A DNA stretch of 64,000 nt from Pseudomonas sihuiensis (GTDB taxonomy: Bacteria > Pseudomonadota > Gammaproteobacteria > Pseudomonadales > Pseudomonadaceae), in contig NZ_LT629797.1 of assembly GCF_900106015.1 (NCBI RefSeq), forward strand, positions 4,774,001 through 4,838,000, given 5' to 3'. The position numbers and the translations under genes are program-made. Below are positions 18,610-27,518 of this stretch, one piece after another. A model generated the notes under the pieces. That model saw only the letters and a list, made by a program, of their open reading frames with translations. It was not told the DNA's origin and made no database searches. Position 1 is the stretch's first letter, and every line of letters begins with the position of its first letter.

Positions 18610-19871
18610 AGAAGACGCTGCAAGCCCTCCAGCAAGCGCTCCAGCGCGCCCTGGTTGGCCTTGAGCACGCTCAGGCCTGCCTGGCTCATGCGCTGCATCT
18701 CGCTCGGCTCGCCCAGCAGTGCGGCAACCCTGTCCGCCAGTTGCGCGGCGTTTTCCACCTCGCCCAGGGCGCCGGCCTCACGCAATTGCGCGGCGATTTC
18801 CAGGAAGTTGAACAGGTGCGGGCCGCTCAGCACCGGCTTGCCCAGTGCGGCTGGCTCCAGCAGGTTATGGCCGCCATTGGCCACCAGGCTGCCGCCGACG
18901 AAGGCGATATCCGCCAGCGCGTAGAGAAACAGCAGCTCACCCATGGTGTCGCCCAGCAGCACCTGGTCGCTGGCTTGCACGGCTTCAGCCGTGGAGCGGC
19001 GGCGAGTAGTTAGCCCTTCGCTGATGCACAGCTCATGGACCGAGTTGAAGCGTTCGGGGTGACGTGGCACCAGAATCAGCAGTGCATCCGGTCGCGTCTG
19101 CAGCAACTGGCGATGGGCGGCGAGGACGATCTCGTCTTCACCGGCATGGGTGCTGGCAGCGATCCAGACAGGTCGAGTCGTTGCCTGCCATTGCTGGCGC
19201 AACGCATCTGCGCGTTGCAGTAGTTCGGCGTCGATCTTCAGGTCGAACTTGATCGAACCGGTGACTTCCACGCAGCCAGGGCGAGCGCCGAGATCGAGAA
19301 AACGCTGCGCCTCGGTCTGGGTCTGCACGGCGATCAGCGACAGTTCGCCGAGCATCGGTGCGGTGAGTTGGCCAAAGCGCGCATAGCCGCGTGCCGAGCG
19401 CTCGGAAAGGCGCGCATTGGCCAGGGCCACCGGGATACCGCGCTTGGCGCACTGATGGATGTGGTTCGGCCATAGCTCGGTTTCCATCACCACGGCTAGA
19501 CGTGGTTGTACGCAATCAATAAAACGCGCGGCGGCCCAGGGAAGGTCATAGGGCAGGTAGCAGTGCTGCACGCTTGCACCGAACAGCGCCTGAATGCGCT
19601 CGGAGCCGGTCGGCGTCATGCAGGTCACGGTGATCGGCAGGTCCGGATAATGCGCCTGCAGCGCGCGGATCATCGGCGCGGCGGCAATGCTTTCCCCGAC
19701 CGATACCGCGTGCACCCAGATGCCGCCCGGTTTCATCGCTGGCAGGCCGAAGGAGAAACGTTCATTGATACGCCGAGCGTAAGCCGGCGCCTTGCGCGCG
19801 CGCAGGGCCAGACGCAGGGCAATCAGGGGCAGGGCCAGGTGCAGCAGCAGGGTATAGAGAAGTCTGTTCAT
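18606..19871 (-). CDS. waaA: 3-deoxy-D-manno-octulosonic acid (Kdo) transferase
   Basis: 421-residue membrane-associated glycosyltransferase that adds Kdo to lipid IVA. An N-terminal anchor (LLYTLLLHLALPLIALRL) precedes the GT-B fold. Conserved parts are GGIWVHAVSVGESIAAAPMI with the catalytic Glu, VVMETELWPN, ALANARLSERSARGY, VPRHPERF and the C-terminal GGSLVANGGHNLLEPAALGKPVL. The stop codon TAG is part of a REP repeat. The start at 19871 lies only 12 bp from a long palindrome (copy B), and I see no Shine-Dalgarno sequence in the GC-rich bases before it. Confidence 0.95.
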   Translation of the reverse strand: MNRLLYTLLLHLALPLIALRLALRARKAPAYARRINERFSFGLPAMKPGGIWVHAVSVGESIAAAPMIRALQAHYPDLPITVTCMTPTGSERIQALFGASVQHCYLPYDLPWAAARFIDCVQPRLAVVMETELWPNHIHQCAKRGIPVALANARLSERSARGYARFGQLTAPMLGELSLIAVQTQTEAQRFLDLGARPGCVEVTGSIKFDLKIDAELLQRADALRQQWQATTRPVWIAASTHAGEDEIVLAAHRQLLQTRPDALLILVPRHPERFNSVHELCISEGLTTRRRSTAEAVQASDQVLLGDTMGELLFLYALADIAFVGGSLVANGGHNLLEPAALGKPVLSGPHLFNFLEIAAQLREAGALGEVENAAQLADRVAALLGEPSEMQRMSQAGLSVLKANQGALERLLEGLQRLL

Positions 19872-19883
19872 GGGGGCGCAGCT

Positions 19884-20029
19884 TAGCAGGCTGTTGAAAA
19901 ACTATCTGCGTTGCCACTGCTGCGTTAAAAACAGGCTCAAAATGCTCATTTACAGCTCGTAAACTCCGCTTTTTCGCCTGTTTTTGCCTTGCATTGGCTG
20001 CCTCGCCTACGTTTTTCAACGGCCTGCTA
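19884..20029. repeat. Long imperfect palindrome, copy B (146 bp)
   Basis: The ends are TAGCAGGCTGTTGAAAAAC and GTTTTTCAACGGCCTGCTA, with a perfect 10-bp pair at 19893-19902 and 20011-20020. The nested stem AACAGGC (19930-19936) pairs with GCCTGTT (19976-19982). The central ~60 bp match copy A (14454-14594) nearly base for base. The stem bases differ between copies, yet pairing is kept in each. It lies between the LysR gene and waaA, both on the minus strand. Confidence 0.88.
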
Positions 20030-20058
20030 GCGTCGCCGGTCATCCTCTGGAAGCGCGA

Positions 20059-20946
20059 TCATGCCTGCGGACGTAGCAGTTCGCGCGCCAGGCAGTCGGC
20101 CAGCCAGTTGGCAGCAGGACCGAGTGCACCGTCGCGACGGCAGACCAGTTCCACCACCAGCGGCAGCGGTGCCCAGTCGCTGCGCAGTTCCTGCAGGTGG
20201 CCCTGGTAGGTTGGGTACTGCGCTACGTGGCGTGGCAGCCAGGCCCAGCCCACGCCACGTATCACCAGCTCGGCCATGACGTAGAAGCTGTCGGCGCGCC
20301 ACACCAGTGGACTGATCTGCTCGCCGCCGGGGTAGTGGCTGTCCTGCGGCGTCATCAGCAGTTGACGATGTTCGGCCAGGTCGCGACGTTCCACGCTGCC
20401 GAGTTCGGCCAGCGGGTGTTGCGGGCTGCATACCGTGACCATCTCGATGGTGCCCAGGCGCTGGCTTTCCAATGCGCGTGGCATCTGTTCGTGATGAAAC
20501 AGCAGGCCAAGATCGGCCTGGTGCTGCAGCAGCTTGCGCGCCACGTCGCCCTGGGCGCCGCTGGAAAGCTGCACTTCGAGCAGGGGGAAGGCGTCGGCTA
20601 GTGCCTCCAGGCTGGCCAGTACCGGCTGGTAGGGCATGGCCTCGTCCTGCGCCAGACGCAGGCGCGCCTCCTCGCCTCGTGCCAGACCCAGCGCGCGGCC
20701 ATCGAGGCGCTCGCACTGCTGCAACACGCTGCGCGCCTGCTCCAGCAGCGACGCGCCTGCCTCGGTCAGCTGTGGCTGGCGACCGCTGCTACGTTCGAAG
20801 AGGGTGACGCCAAGATCGCTTTCGAGCAGGGCGATGGCGGTGCTGACCGCCGATTGTGCGCGTCCGGTTTGCCGAGCTGCAGCAGAAAAGGAGCGGCTCT
20901 CGGCGGTACGGACGAACAGTTGCAGTTGATCGAGATTCCAGTTCAT
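20059..20946 (-). CDS. LysR-type transcriptional regulator
   Basis: 295 residues. The N-terminal winged helix-turn-helix reads LDQLQLFVRTAESRSFSAAARQTGRAQSAVSTAI, then LESDLGVTLFERSSGRQPQLTEAG, followed by the linker helix and the periplasmic-binding-like effector domain (LLEVQLSSGAQGDV, VCSPQHPLAELG). It is divergent from emrE. A perfect inverted repeat lies in the 89-bp gap six bases from its start codon, so it probably represses itself and controls emrE and perhaps the two downstream genes. The inducer is unknown. Confidence 0.93.
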   Translation of the reverse strand: MNWNLDQLQLFVRTAESRSFSAAARQTGRAQSAVSTAIALLESDLGVTLFERSSGRQPQLTEAGASLLEQARSVLQQCERLDGRALGLARGEEARLRLAQDEAMPYQPVLASLEALADAFPLLEVQLSSGAQGDVARKLLQHQADLGLLFHHEQMPRALESQRLGTIEMVTVCSPQHPLAELGSVERRDLAEHRQLLMTPQDSHYPGGEQISPLVWRADSFYVMAELVIRGVGWAWLPRHVAQYPTYQGHLQELRSDWAPLPLVVELVCRRDGALGPAANWLADCLARELLRPQA

Positions 20947-20951
20947 GGCTG

Positions 20952-20974
20952 ACCTATCTCAAATACAGATAGGT
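20952..20974. promoter_or_regulatory. Perfect inverted repeat, probable LysR-type operator
   Basis: ACCTATCT and AGATAGGT, an 8-bp perfect dyad with a 7-base AT-rich spacer, overlap the leader of the LysR gene. The centre is about 50 bp upstream of the inferred emrE transcription start. Position and symmetry fit a LysR binding site that serves both directions. Confidence 0.65.
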
Positions 20975-20980
20975 AATGAC

Positions 20981-21008
20981 TTTATCCCATCATGGAAGAA
21001 CTTAGAAT
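20981..21008 (+). promoter_or_regulatory. Candidate emrE promoter
   Basis: TTTATC (20981-20986) and TAGAAT (21003-21008) are separated by 16 bases. The -10 is good and the -35 poor, as expected for an activator-dependent promoter beside a LysR site. Confidence 0.45.
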
Positions 21009-21035
21009 TGCGCTCATCTTTCAGGAGTCGCCATC

Positions 21036-21368
21036 ATGCCCGGATACCTCTATCTCGCCATTGCCATCGCGGCCGAAGTGGTTGCCACCACCTCGATGAA
21101 GGCTATCGACGGCTTCAACAAACCCCTGCCGCTATTGCTGGTGATCGGCGGTTACGCGATCGCCTTCTGGATGCTGATTCTGGTGGTGCGCACCATCCCG
21201 GTGGGCATCGCCTACGCCATCTGGGCGGGGTTGGGCATCGTCCTCGTCAGCATCGCGGCGATGTTCATCTACCAGCAAAAGCTCGATCTGCCGGCCGTGC
21301 TCGGCATGGGGCTGATCGTCAGTGGCGTGGTGGTGATTCAGCTGTTCTCGCAATCGACCGGGCACTGA
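21036..21368 (+). CDS. emrE: Small multidrug resistance (SMR) efflux protein EmrE
   Basis: 110 residues with four transmembrane helices. Glu14 lies in the first helix (AIAAEVVATTSMK), the essential site that exchanges protons for cationic drugs. IPVGIAYAIWAGLGIVLVS carries the conserved Tyr and Trp, and LDLPAVLGMGLIVSGVVVI is helix 4. The sequence follows E. coli EmrE closely rather than the Gdx/SugE guanidinium branch. It acts as an antiparallel dimer in the inner membrane. AGGAG lies 9 bases before the ATG. It is divergent from a LysR regulator. Confidence 0.92.
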   Translation: MPGYLYLAIAIAAEVVATTSMKAIDGFNKPLPLLLVIGGYAIAFWMLILVVRTIPVGIAYAIWAGLGIVLVSIAAMFIYQQKLDLPAVLGMGLIVSGVVVIQLFSQSTGH

Positions 21369-21431
21369 TGGGCCGCGGGTGGGGTAGCTGACGGGTTATA
21401 CTGCGCGCCTGTTTTTCGCCGAGGCCCGTTC

Positions 21432-22607
21432 ATGTCCCAGTCTCTCAGCACCGATGTCCTGATCGTCGGCGGCGGTATCGCCGGCCTCTGGCTCAACGCG
21501 CGCCTGCGTCAGCAGGGTTTCTCCACCGTTCTGGTGGAGCGCGGCAGCCTGGGCGGCGGGCAGAGCCTGAAGTCGCAGGGCATCATCCATGGCGGCGCCA
21601 AATACGCCCTGCATGGCGCGCTGACCGGTGCCTCCGAGGCCATCGCCGATATGCCGCGCCGCTGGCGCGAGGCGCTGGCCGGTAATGGCGAGCTGGATCT
21701 GTCCGGCGTACGCATTCTTTCCGACGCACATTACCTGTGGTCGCCCGGTACCCTGGCCGGCAACCTCACCAGCTTCTTCGCCAGCAAGGCGGTGCGGGGG
21801 CGGGTCGATCAGGTCAAGGGCGAGCAATTGCCGCCGGCGCTGCAGCATCCTAAGTTCAAGGGCAAGGTCTATCGTCTCGCCGAGCTGGTGCTCGATGTGC
21901 CGAGCCTGATCGCGCGCCTGGCCGAGCTGGCGGGCGACAGCCTGCTGGCCGCCGAGCGGATCGAGCCGCTGCAGGAAAACGCGGAGCTGTGCGGGTTGAT
22001 CGTCGACGGACACGAGATTCGTGCGCAGCGTGTGGTGCTCAGTGCCGGTGCCGGCACTGCCGACCTGCTCGCCGCACTGGGCGTCGAGCAGCCCGCGCAG
22101 CAGTTGCGCCCGCTGCATATGGTGCTGGCCAAGGGGCCGGCGCTGAAACCCTTGTACGCCCATTGCCTTGGTGGCGGGCCGAAGCCTCGGGTCACCGTGA
22201 CCACCCATCCGGCGGCCGATGGCCAATGGGTCTGGTACCTCGGCGGCGACCTAGCCGAAGCCGATGGCGTCGCCCGCGACGAGGCGGCGCAGATTCAGGC
22301 AGCACAGAAGGAAATGGCAGCGTTGCTGCCCTGGGTCGACCAGAGTCAGACGCGTTGGGCGACATTGCGAGTGGATCGCGCCGAACCCGCGCAGTCGGGC
22401 CTGGTGCGCCCGGACAACGCCTTTCTCGCAGAACAGCAGCGCCTGTTGGTGGGCTGGCCGACCAAGCTGGCGCTGGCGCCGGATTTCGCTGATCGCGTAC
22501 TGGCCACGCTGCAGCGCGATAATCTGCAACCGGCAAGTCATGCGCCGCTGCCCGCACTGCCGCGCCCGCCGCTGGGCCAGCCGGTATGGGAGACGTTGCT
22601 GCCATGA
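21432..22607 (+). CDS. FAD-dependent oxidoreductase (DAO-type)
   Basis: 391 residues. An N-terminal Rossmann motif VLIVGGGIAGLWLNARLRQQGFSTVLVE binds FAD. A middle GAGTADLLAALGV and the C-terminal RPDNAF...LLVGWPTKLALAPDFADRVL are typical of the D-amino-acid oxidase/glycerol-3-phosphate dehydrogenase fold. The substrate cannot be read from sequence. Its stop overlaps the start of the aldo/keto reductase (ATGA), so the two are translationally coupled and may act on related substrates. Confidence 0.82.
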   Translation: MSQSLSTDVLIVGGGIAGLWLNARLRQQGFSTVLVERGSLGGGQSLKSQGIIHGGAKYALHGALTGASEAIADMPRRWREALAGNGELDLSGVRILSDAHYLWSPGTLAGNLTSFFASKAVRGRVDQVKGEQLPPALQHPKFKGKVYRLAELVLDVPSLIARLAELAGDSLLAAERIEPLQENAELCGLIVDGHEIRAQRVVLSAGAGTADLLAALGVEQPAQQLRPLHMVLAKGPALKPLYAHCLGGGPKPRVTVTTHPAADGQWVWYLGGDLAEADGVARDEAAQIQAAQKEMAALLPWVDQSQTRWATLRVDRAEPAQSGLVRPDNAFLAEQQRLLVGWPTKLALAPDFADRVLATLQRDNLQPASHAPLPALPRPPLGQPVWETLLP

Positions 22608-23413
22608 CCTCGCTGCACAATCTGCATCGTCCGCTGGGCTCCACTGGTTTTCAGGTTTCGCCGCTGGGCCTGGGCACGGTCAAGCTCGGTCGTGATCAGG
22701 GCGTCAAGTACCCCAACGGCTTCACCATTCCCGACGATGCACAGGCACTGGCCTTGTTGCGACAGGCGCGAGAGCTGGGCATCAATCTGATCGATACCGC
22801 GCCGGCCTACGGTGTCAGCGAGCAGCGCCTCGGCCCGCTGCTGCGTGGCCAGCGTGATGAGTGGGTGATCGTCAGCAAGACCGGTGAGGAGTTCGAGCAG
22901 GGGCGATCGCACTTCGATTTCTCCCCCGCACATACTCGCCTCTCGGTCGAGCGCAGCCTCAAGCGCCTGGAGACCGACCGTATCGATCTGCTGCTGGTGC
23001 ATTCCGACGGCAACGATCTTGCAGTGCTGCGCGAGACAGGTGTGTACGAGACGCTGGCCGAGCTCAAGCGTGAGGGCAAGATCCTCGGCTATGGCATTTC
23101 CGGCAAGACCGTCGAGGGTGGGCTGCTGGCGCTGGAACAAGGCGACTGCGCCATGGTCACTTATAACCTGAGTGAGCAGGGCGAGAAGCCGGTATTGGAC
23201 TACGCTGCCAGTCACGCCAAGGGCATCCTGATCAAGAAGGCGCTGGCCAGCGGGCATGCCTGCCTGGCCGAAGGTGTCGACCCGGTGCGCGCCAGCTTCG
23301 AGCTGATCTTCGCGCATCCGGGTGTCAGCAGCGCCATCGTCGGCACCATCACGCCCGCGCACCTGGCGGCCAATGTCGCGACTGTGGCGGCGGTTTTACA
23401 GGGCATCCGCTGA
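22604..23413 (+). CDS. Aldo/keto reductase
   Basis: 269 residues, an (alpha/beta)8 NADPH-dependent oxidoreductase. The catalytic tetrad is visible: Asp and Tyr in LIDTAPAYGVSEQRLG, Lys in VIVSKTGEE and His in LLLVHSDG. The usual GLGT-type start of the family is present as SPLGLGTVKLG. I chose the ATG at 22604 because it overlaps the upstream stop (ATGA); an in-frame ATG at 22586 lies within the previous gene. The paired FAD oxidoreductase upstream suggests a common but unknown pathway. Confidence 0.88.
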   Translation: MTSLHNLHRPLGSTGFQVSPLGLGTVKLGRDQGVKYPNGFTIPDDAQALALLRQARELGINLIDTAPAYGVSEQRLGPLLRGQRDEWVIVSKTGEEFEQGRSHFDFSPAHTRLSVERSLKRLETDRIDLLLVHSDGNDLAVLRETGVYETLAELKREGKILGYGISGKTVEGGLLALEQGDCAMVTYNLSEQGEKPVLDYAASHAKGILIKKALASGHACLAEGVDPVRASFELIFAHPGVSSAIVGTITPAHLAANVATVAAVLQGIR

Positions 23414-23559
23414 GGCCCCCCGGTCACGTCCTCTTACAGCCTTGGGTTGTGCTGGGTGGTCGGCTTGGGGCAGCCTTGAGCGGTTTTCGCTTCAACCTGA
23501 TCCTCGCGTGAGCGCTGGCTGCCGAGCCGTCTCACGCCCAGTTGGAACAAGGAGTCGAG

Positions 23560-24468
23560 ATGCCGCGTACGCTGATCCGCAAGGACCCGAGTAACTTCAA
23601 GACCCTGCCGCTATTCGTCGAAGCCAGCCCGGATGGGCTGAGCTACCAGAGCCTGGGACAGCCACTGAATTTCCAGCAGATGCTCGAACGTCGCCGCCCG
23701 ATCGAAGTGGCGGACAGCTCGCGGTTTTCCGTCGAGCTGGCCAACCTCGGCGTCTCGGTGCGTCTGACCCTGCGCCTGCATGGCCGTGATTACTGGTTGC
23801 TGGTGCGCCAGCGGCGGCCGGATCGCGGCGACACCGTGCTCAAGCTGATTTCCGGCTATGTGCCGGCGCATGAGCTCAACCTGCCGCTGCTCACCGCCAT
23901 TCAGGAAGTCGCCGAGGAGTGCCTGCTGGAGAGCGCCGATGGCTGGCTGAGCGGGCGTTTCGCCGATACCTGGTTGCCCACGCCCTATCAGGGCGCGCTG
24001 CGTTATCGCGAGTCGAGTCACTTTCGCCTCAGCCCGCTGTCCGGCGCCGCGCGGCCAGTGCAGTGCGGCAACCTGACCTTGCTCGAGCGCCCGCGCGCCT
24101 ACGTGCATCTGCCTACCGCATCCTTGCAGCTGGTGTATGACCTGAGCCTGGAGCTGCCACGTGATGCCCGTCAGCTGAGTCTGTTTCACGTCGATGAGTG
24201 TTTGGAAGACGGCCGCCTGGTGGCGCGGCTGGAGCGTCGCCGGCCGGATATCTACTTGTTGGCATTGCAGCGTGGTGTACCCAGCGGTGGGCTGTTCACC
24301 CTGCGCAAGGGCGAGCTGCTGCCTGCCAGCACCCGAGGGGTATGGTTGTCGGAGAGTTTTGCCGAACAGGATGGCTGGCTGGTACGTGACGAGCGGATTC
24401 GCTGGAAGGACTGGCTGCAGCGCTACGGTGTGAAACCGCCGCAGCGGCGAGCATTGGCCAGCGCGTAG
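23560..24468 (+). CDS. Conserved pseudomonad protein with degenerate Nudix box
   Basis: 302 residues, function unknown. Residues ~95-130 read LISGYVPAHELNLPLLTAIQEVAEECLL. This has the Nudix order G-x5-E-...-E-x-x-E-E, but with Gln for the first Arg, two extra residues in the loop and Cys-Leu for Gly. The surrounding sequence alternates short beta strands and ends with RRALASA. I chose the ATG at 23560 because AAGGAG is 5 bases upstream; an ATG at 23542 lacks one. Its stop codon TAG is the first TAG of a palindromic repeat. It could be a Nudix-fold binding protein or a hydrolase with altered metal site. Confidence 0.6.
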   Translation: MPRTLIRKDPSNFKTLPLFVEASPDGLSYQSLGQPLNFQQMLERRRPIEVADSSRFSVELANLGVSVRLTLRLHGRDYWLLVRQRRPDRGDTVLKLISGYVPAHELNLPLLTAIQEVAEECLLESADGWLSGRFADTWLPTPYQGALRYRESSHFRLSPLSGAARPVQCGNLTLLERPRAYVHLPTASLQLVYDLSLELPRDARQLSLFHVDECLEDGRLVARLERRRPDIYLLALQRGVPSGGLFTLRKGELLPASTRGVWLSESFAEQDGWLVRDERIRWKDWLQRYGVKPPQRRALASA

Positions 24469-24517
24469 GGCGGGTGTAACCCGTCGTTGGCCGTCTGGCG
24501 GGTTGCACCCGCCCTAC
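24465..24517. repeat. Intergenic palindrome, GTAGGGCGGGTG family
   Basis: GTAGGGCGGGTGTAACCCG and its near-complement GGGTTGCACCCGCCCTAC face each other around a short centre. It fills most of the tail-to-tail gap and supplies the TAG stop (24466-24468) of the Nudix-like gene. It can fold into a strong hairpin and may also end transcription from both sides. Confidence 0.82.
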
Positions 24518-24533
24518 ATGGGCTGCGCCGCTT

Positions 24534-26066
24534 TCACACTCGGCTGTCGTGCATGCGCGTCAGTTGCCGCTCCAGTAGTGCCGGATAAGGGTCGAGCAGG
24601 CGCTCCACGCAGCTGGCTCCTTCCGGGCTGGCAATCGGGCGGATGCGGGCGCGCTGGCGAGCCAGGGCATCCTGTGCGACGCGTTGCTCGACCAGCAGCA
24701 GATTGCGGCTGTGTTGCGACAAGGCCAGGGCGTCCAGGGCGCTGTCGCTGAGCAGCAGGTCGGCTTGGCCCAGCTCTTCCAGATCACTGCCCAGGGTCAG
24801 GCCCAGTTGCAGTTGCAGGGTGATACCGCTGTCGGCGACCTCGATTTGCAGGGCATGGCCCAAGGCGCGCATCAGCTCGCCACAGCAGATCGCGTGGGTC
24901 AGGTAATCCTCGCCGCATTCGCGCTCGTGGAACAGCATCAGGCTGCTGCCGTCCTTGAGGGTATGAAGTTGGCCCTGATAGAGCGCAGCAGCCTGTTCCA
25001 GGCAACCCCGATAACGATCCAGCAGGTCCAGCAGGCGCGTGCGCGGCAGGCGACGCAGCTGCTCCTGGGCCCCGAGTTGAATGGCCAGTACGGCGCTGGC
25101 CTGCGATGGGCGCGGAGCCTTGGCGATCGGCGCAGGCACCTCGGACTCGTCACGCAGGTCGGCAAAGGGGTCATCCGGCTCTATCGTGTCAGGCCAGGGC
25201 TTGAGCGGCTCGTCATCGCCATACTCATCGCTGATGTCCGCTTCATCGAAGGCAGCATGCTCGGCCGCGATCTCCTCCTGCTCGTCGAAGCGCTCGTCGT
25301 CTTCTTCGTGCAGGTAGTCCTCGCTGTCATCGAGCAGCTGTTCGTCATCCAGTTCCGGCTCGGGCTCCGGCTTTTCCGGTACCAGGCGCGCCTGTAGCTG
25401 GCGCGCCAGATCACCGATCTCGTCGTTGCGTCCGGCGCCCGGTGCAGGGTCGTCCGGGTCGCGCAGCCACAGGCGCATCTGCAGCAGTGGGGTGGAAATA
25501 TGCCGGCCGAGGCGCATGCTCAGTGACAGGGTCAGTGCCAGCAGAATCAGGCTGAGAATGCCCATGCTCTGCAGGCTGATGGTCATCGGTTGCTGGAACT
25601 GGCTCATGTCCAGGCTGATGCGCAACTGCCCGGCCATCACTTCCTGGAAGGTGATGGAGGTGGAGTACAAACCTTCGGTTTCACCCAGCACGCTGCGTGT
25701 CGGGCGCGCGCCGGCTTCGGCGAGGATGCGACTGTCCACGCTGTAGATGGCCGCATGGGCCACCAGCGGGTTCTTCGCCAGGTTGTTCAGCAGTACGTTG
25801 AGGCTGAGGATGTCGTTGGACACCAGCAGTTCGGTGGCCGAGGCCGCCGTCTGGGTGATCAGCGCCTGACCCAGTGCATCGGCCTGCTGCTGCATGGCCT
25901 GCTTGAACTGCATGCCCATGACCCAGGCATAGATGACCATCGCCAAGGCCACCAGTAGCAGGCTGTGGCTGGCGATGCGCAGCACCAGAGGCACCCGCCG
26001 CTGACGCAGCGCGTGGAAGATCAGGATGAAGAAGTTATCGGGTTTGACGGGCGCGGGCCGGTTCAC
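24534..26066 (-). CDS. AhpA/YtjB-like membrane protein with cyclase-like C-terminal domain
   Basis: 510 residues from the GTG at 26066; an in-frame ATG at 26135 would run into the serB control region. Layout: first transmembrane helix near residues 25-50, a periplasmic segment (~50-165), a second helix (~168-190) and a HAMP-like region. Next is an extremely acidic linker of ~85 residues rich in Asp and Glu. The C-terminal domain (~325-500) has the segment order of a class III nucleotidyl cyclase, but without the metal-binding Asp pair. Position divergent from serB matches E. coli ytjB (ahpA/smp). The true start is uncertain, as the RBS is weak. Role unknown. Confidence 0.72.
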   Translation of the reverse strand: MNRPAPVKPDNFFILIFHALRQRRVPLVLRIASHSLLLVALAMVIYAWVMGMQFKQAMQQQADALGQALITQTAASATELLVSNDILSLNVLLNNLAKNPLVAHAAIYSVDSRILAEAGARPTRSVLGETEGLYSTSITFQEVMAGQLRISLDMSQFQQPMTISLQSMGILSLILLALTLSLSMRLGRHISTPLLQMRLWLRDPDDPAPGAGRNDEIGDLARQLQARLVPEKPEPEPELDDEQLLDDSEDYLHEEDDERFDEQEEIAAEHAAFDEADISDEYGDDEPLKPWPDTIEPDDPFADLRDESEVPAPIAKAPRPSQASAVLAIQLGAQEQLRRLPRTRLLDLLDRYRGCLEQAAALYQGQLHTLKDGSSLMLFHERECGEDYLTHAICCGELMRALGHALQIEVADSGITLQLQLGLTLGSDLEELGQADLLLSDSALDALALSQHSRNLLLVEQRVAQDALARQRARIRPIASPEGASCVERLLDPYPALLERQLTRMHDSRV

Positions 26067-26240
26067 AGAGCACGGCTCTTGTCGACTGAAGTTGCCGCGC
26101 AGTATAGCGAGCGCCCTGGGGCGGGCAAAGCGCATGGCTGCCCGGATTGGCGGGAAACTGGGTAGAATGTGCGCCTTTTCGTCGGTCAGTGGCCAATTCG
26201 CCGCTTGCCTGCCTCAATCGTTTGCCTTGGAGGGTGCGTC

Positions 26241-27455
<1,215 letters not shown>

Positions 27456-27477
27456 GCACCGCCGTTCTGTCGGATAT

Positions 27478-27506
27478 AAAAAAGCCGCCTGTTCAGGCGG
27501 CTTTTT
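27478..27506. terminator. Bidirectional terminator serB / fimX
   Basis: AAAAAAGCCGCCTG pairs with CAGGCGGCTTTTT around a short TT centre, with U-tracts for both directions. It lies between tail-to-tail genes. Confidence 0.92.
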
Positions 27507-27518
27507 CGTCAGTGGGAT

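Noticed and set aside
22192..22695. Arg-rich frames overlapping the FAD oxidoreductase
   Set aside because: Frame-shifted shadows of a motif-rich coding sequence; no independent evidence.
24534..26135. Longer start (ATG 26135) for the AhpA-like gene
   Set aside because: The added 23 residues lie in the serB control region, are unlike a membrane N-terminus, and have no RBS. GTG 26066 gives the sequence MNRPAPVKPDNFF before the helix.
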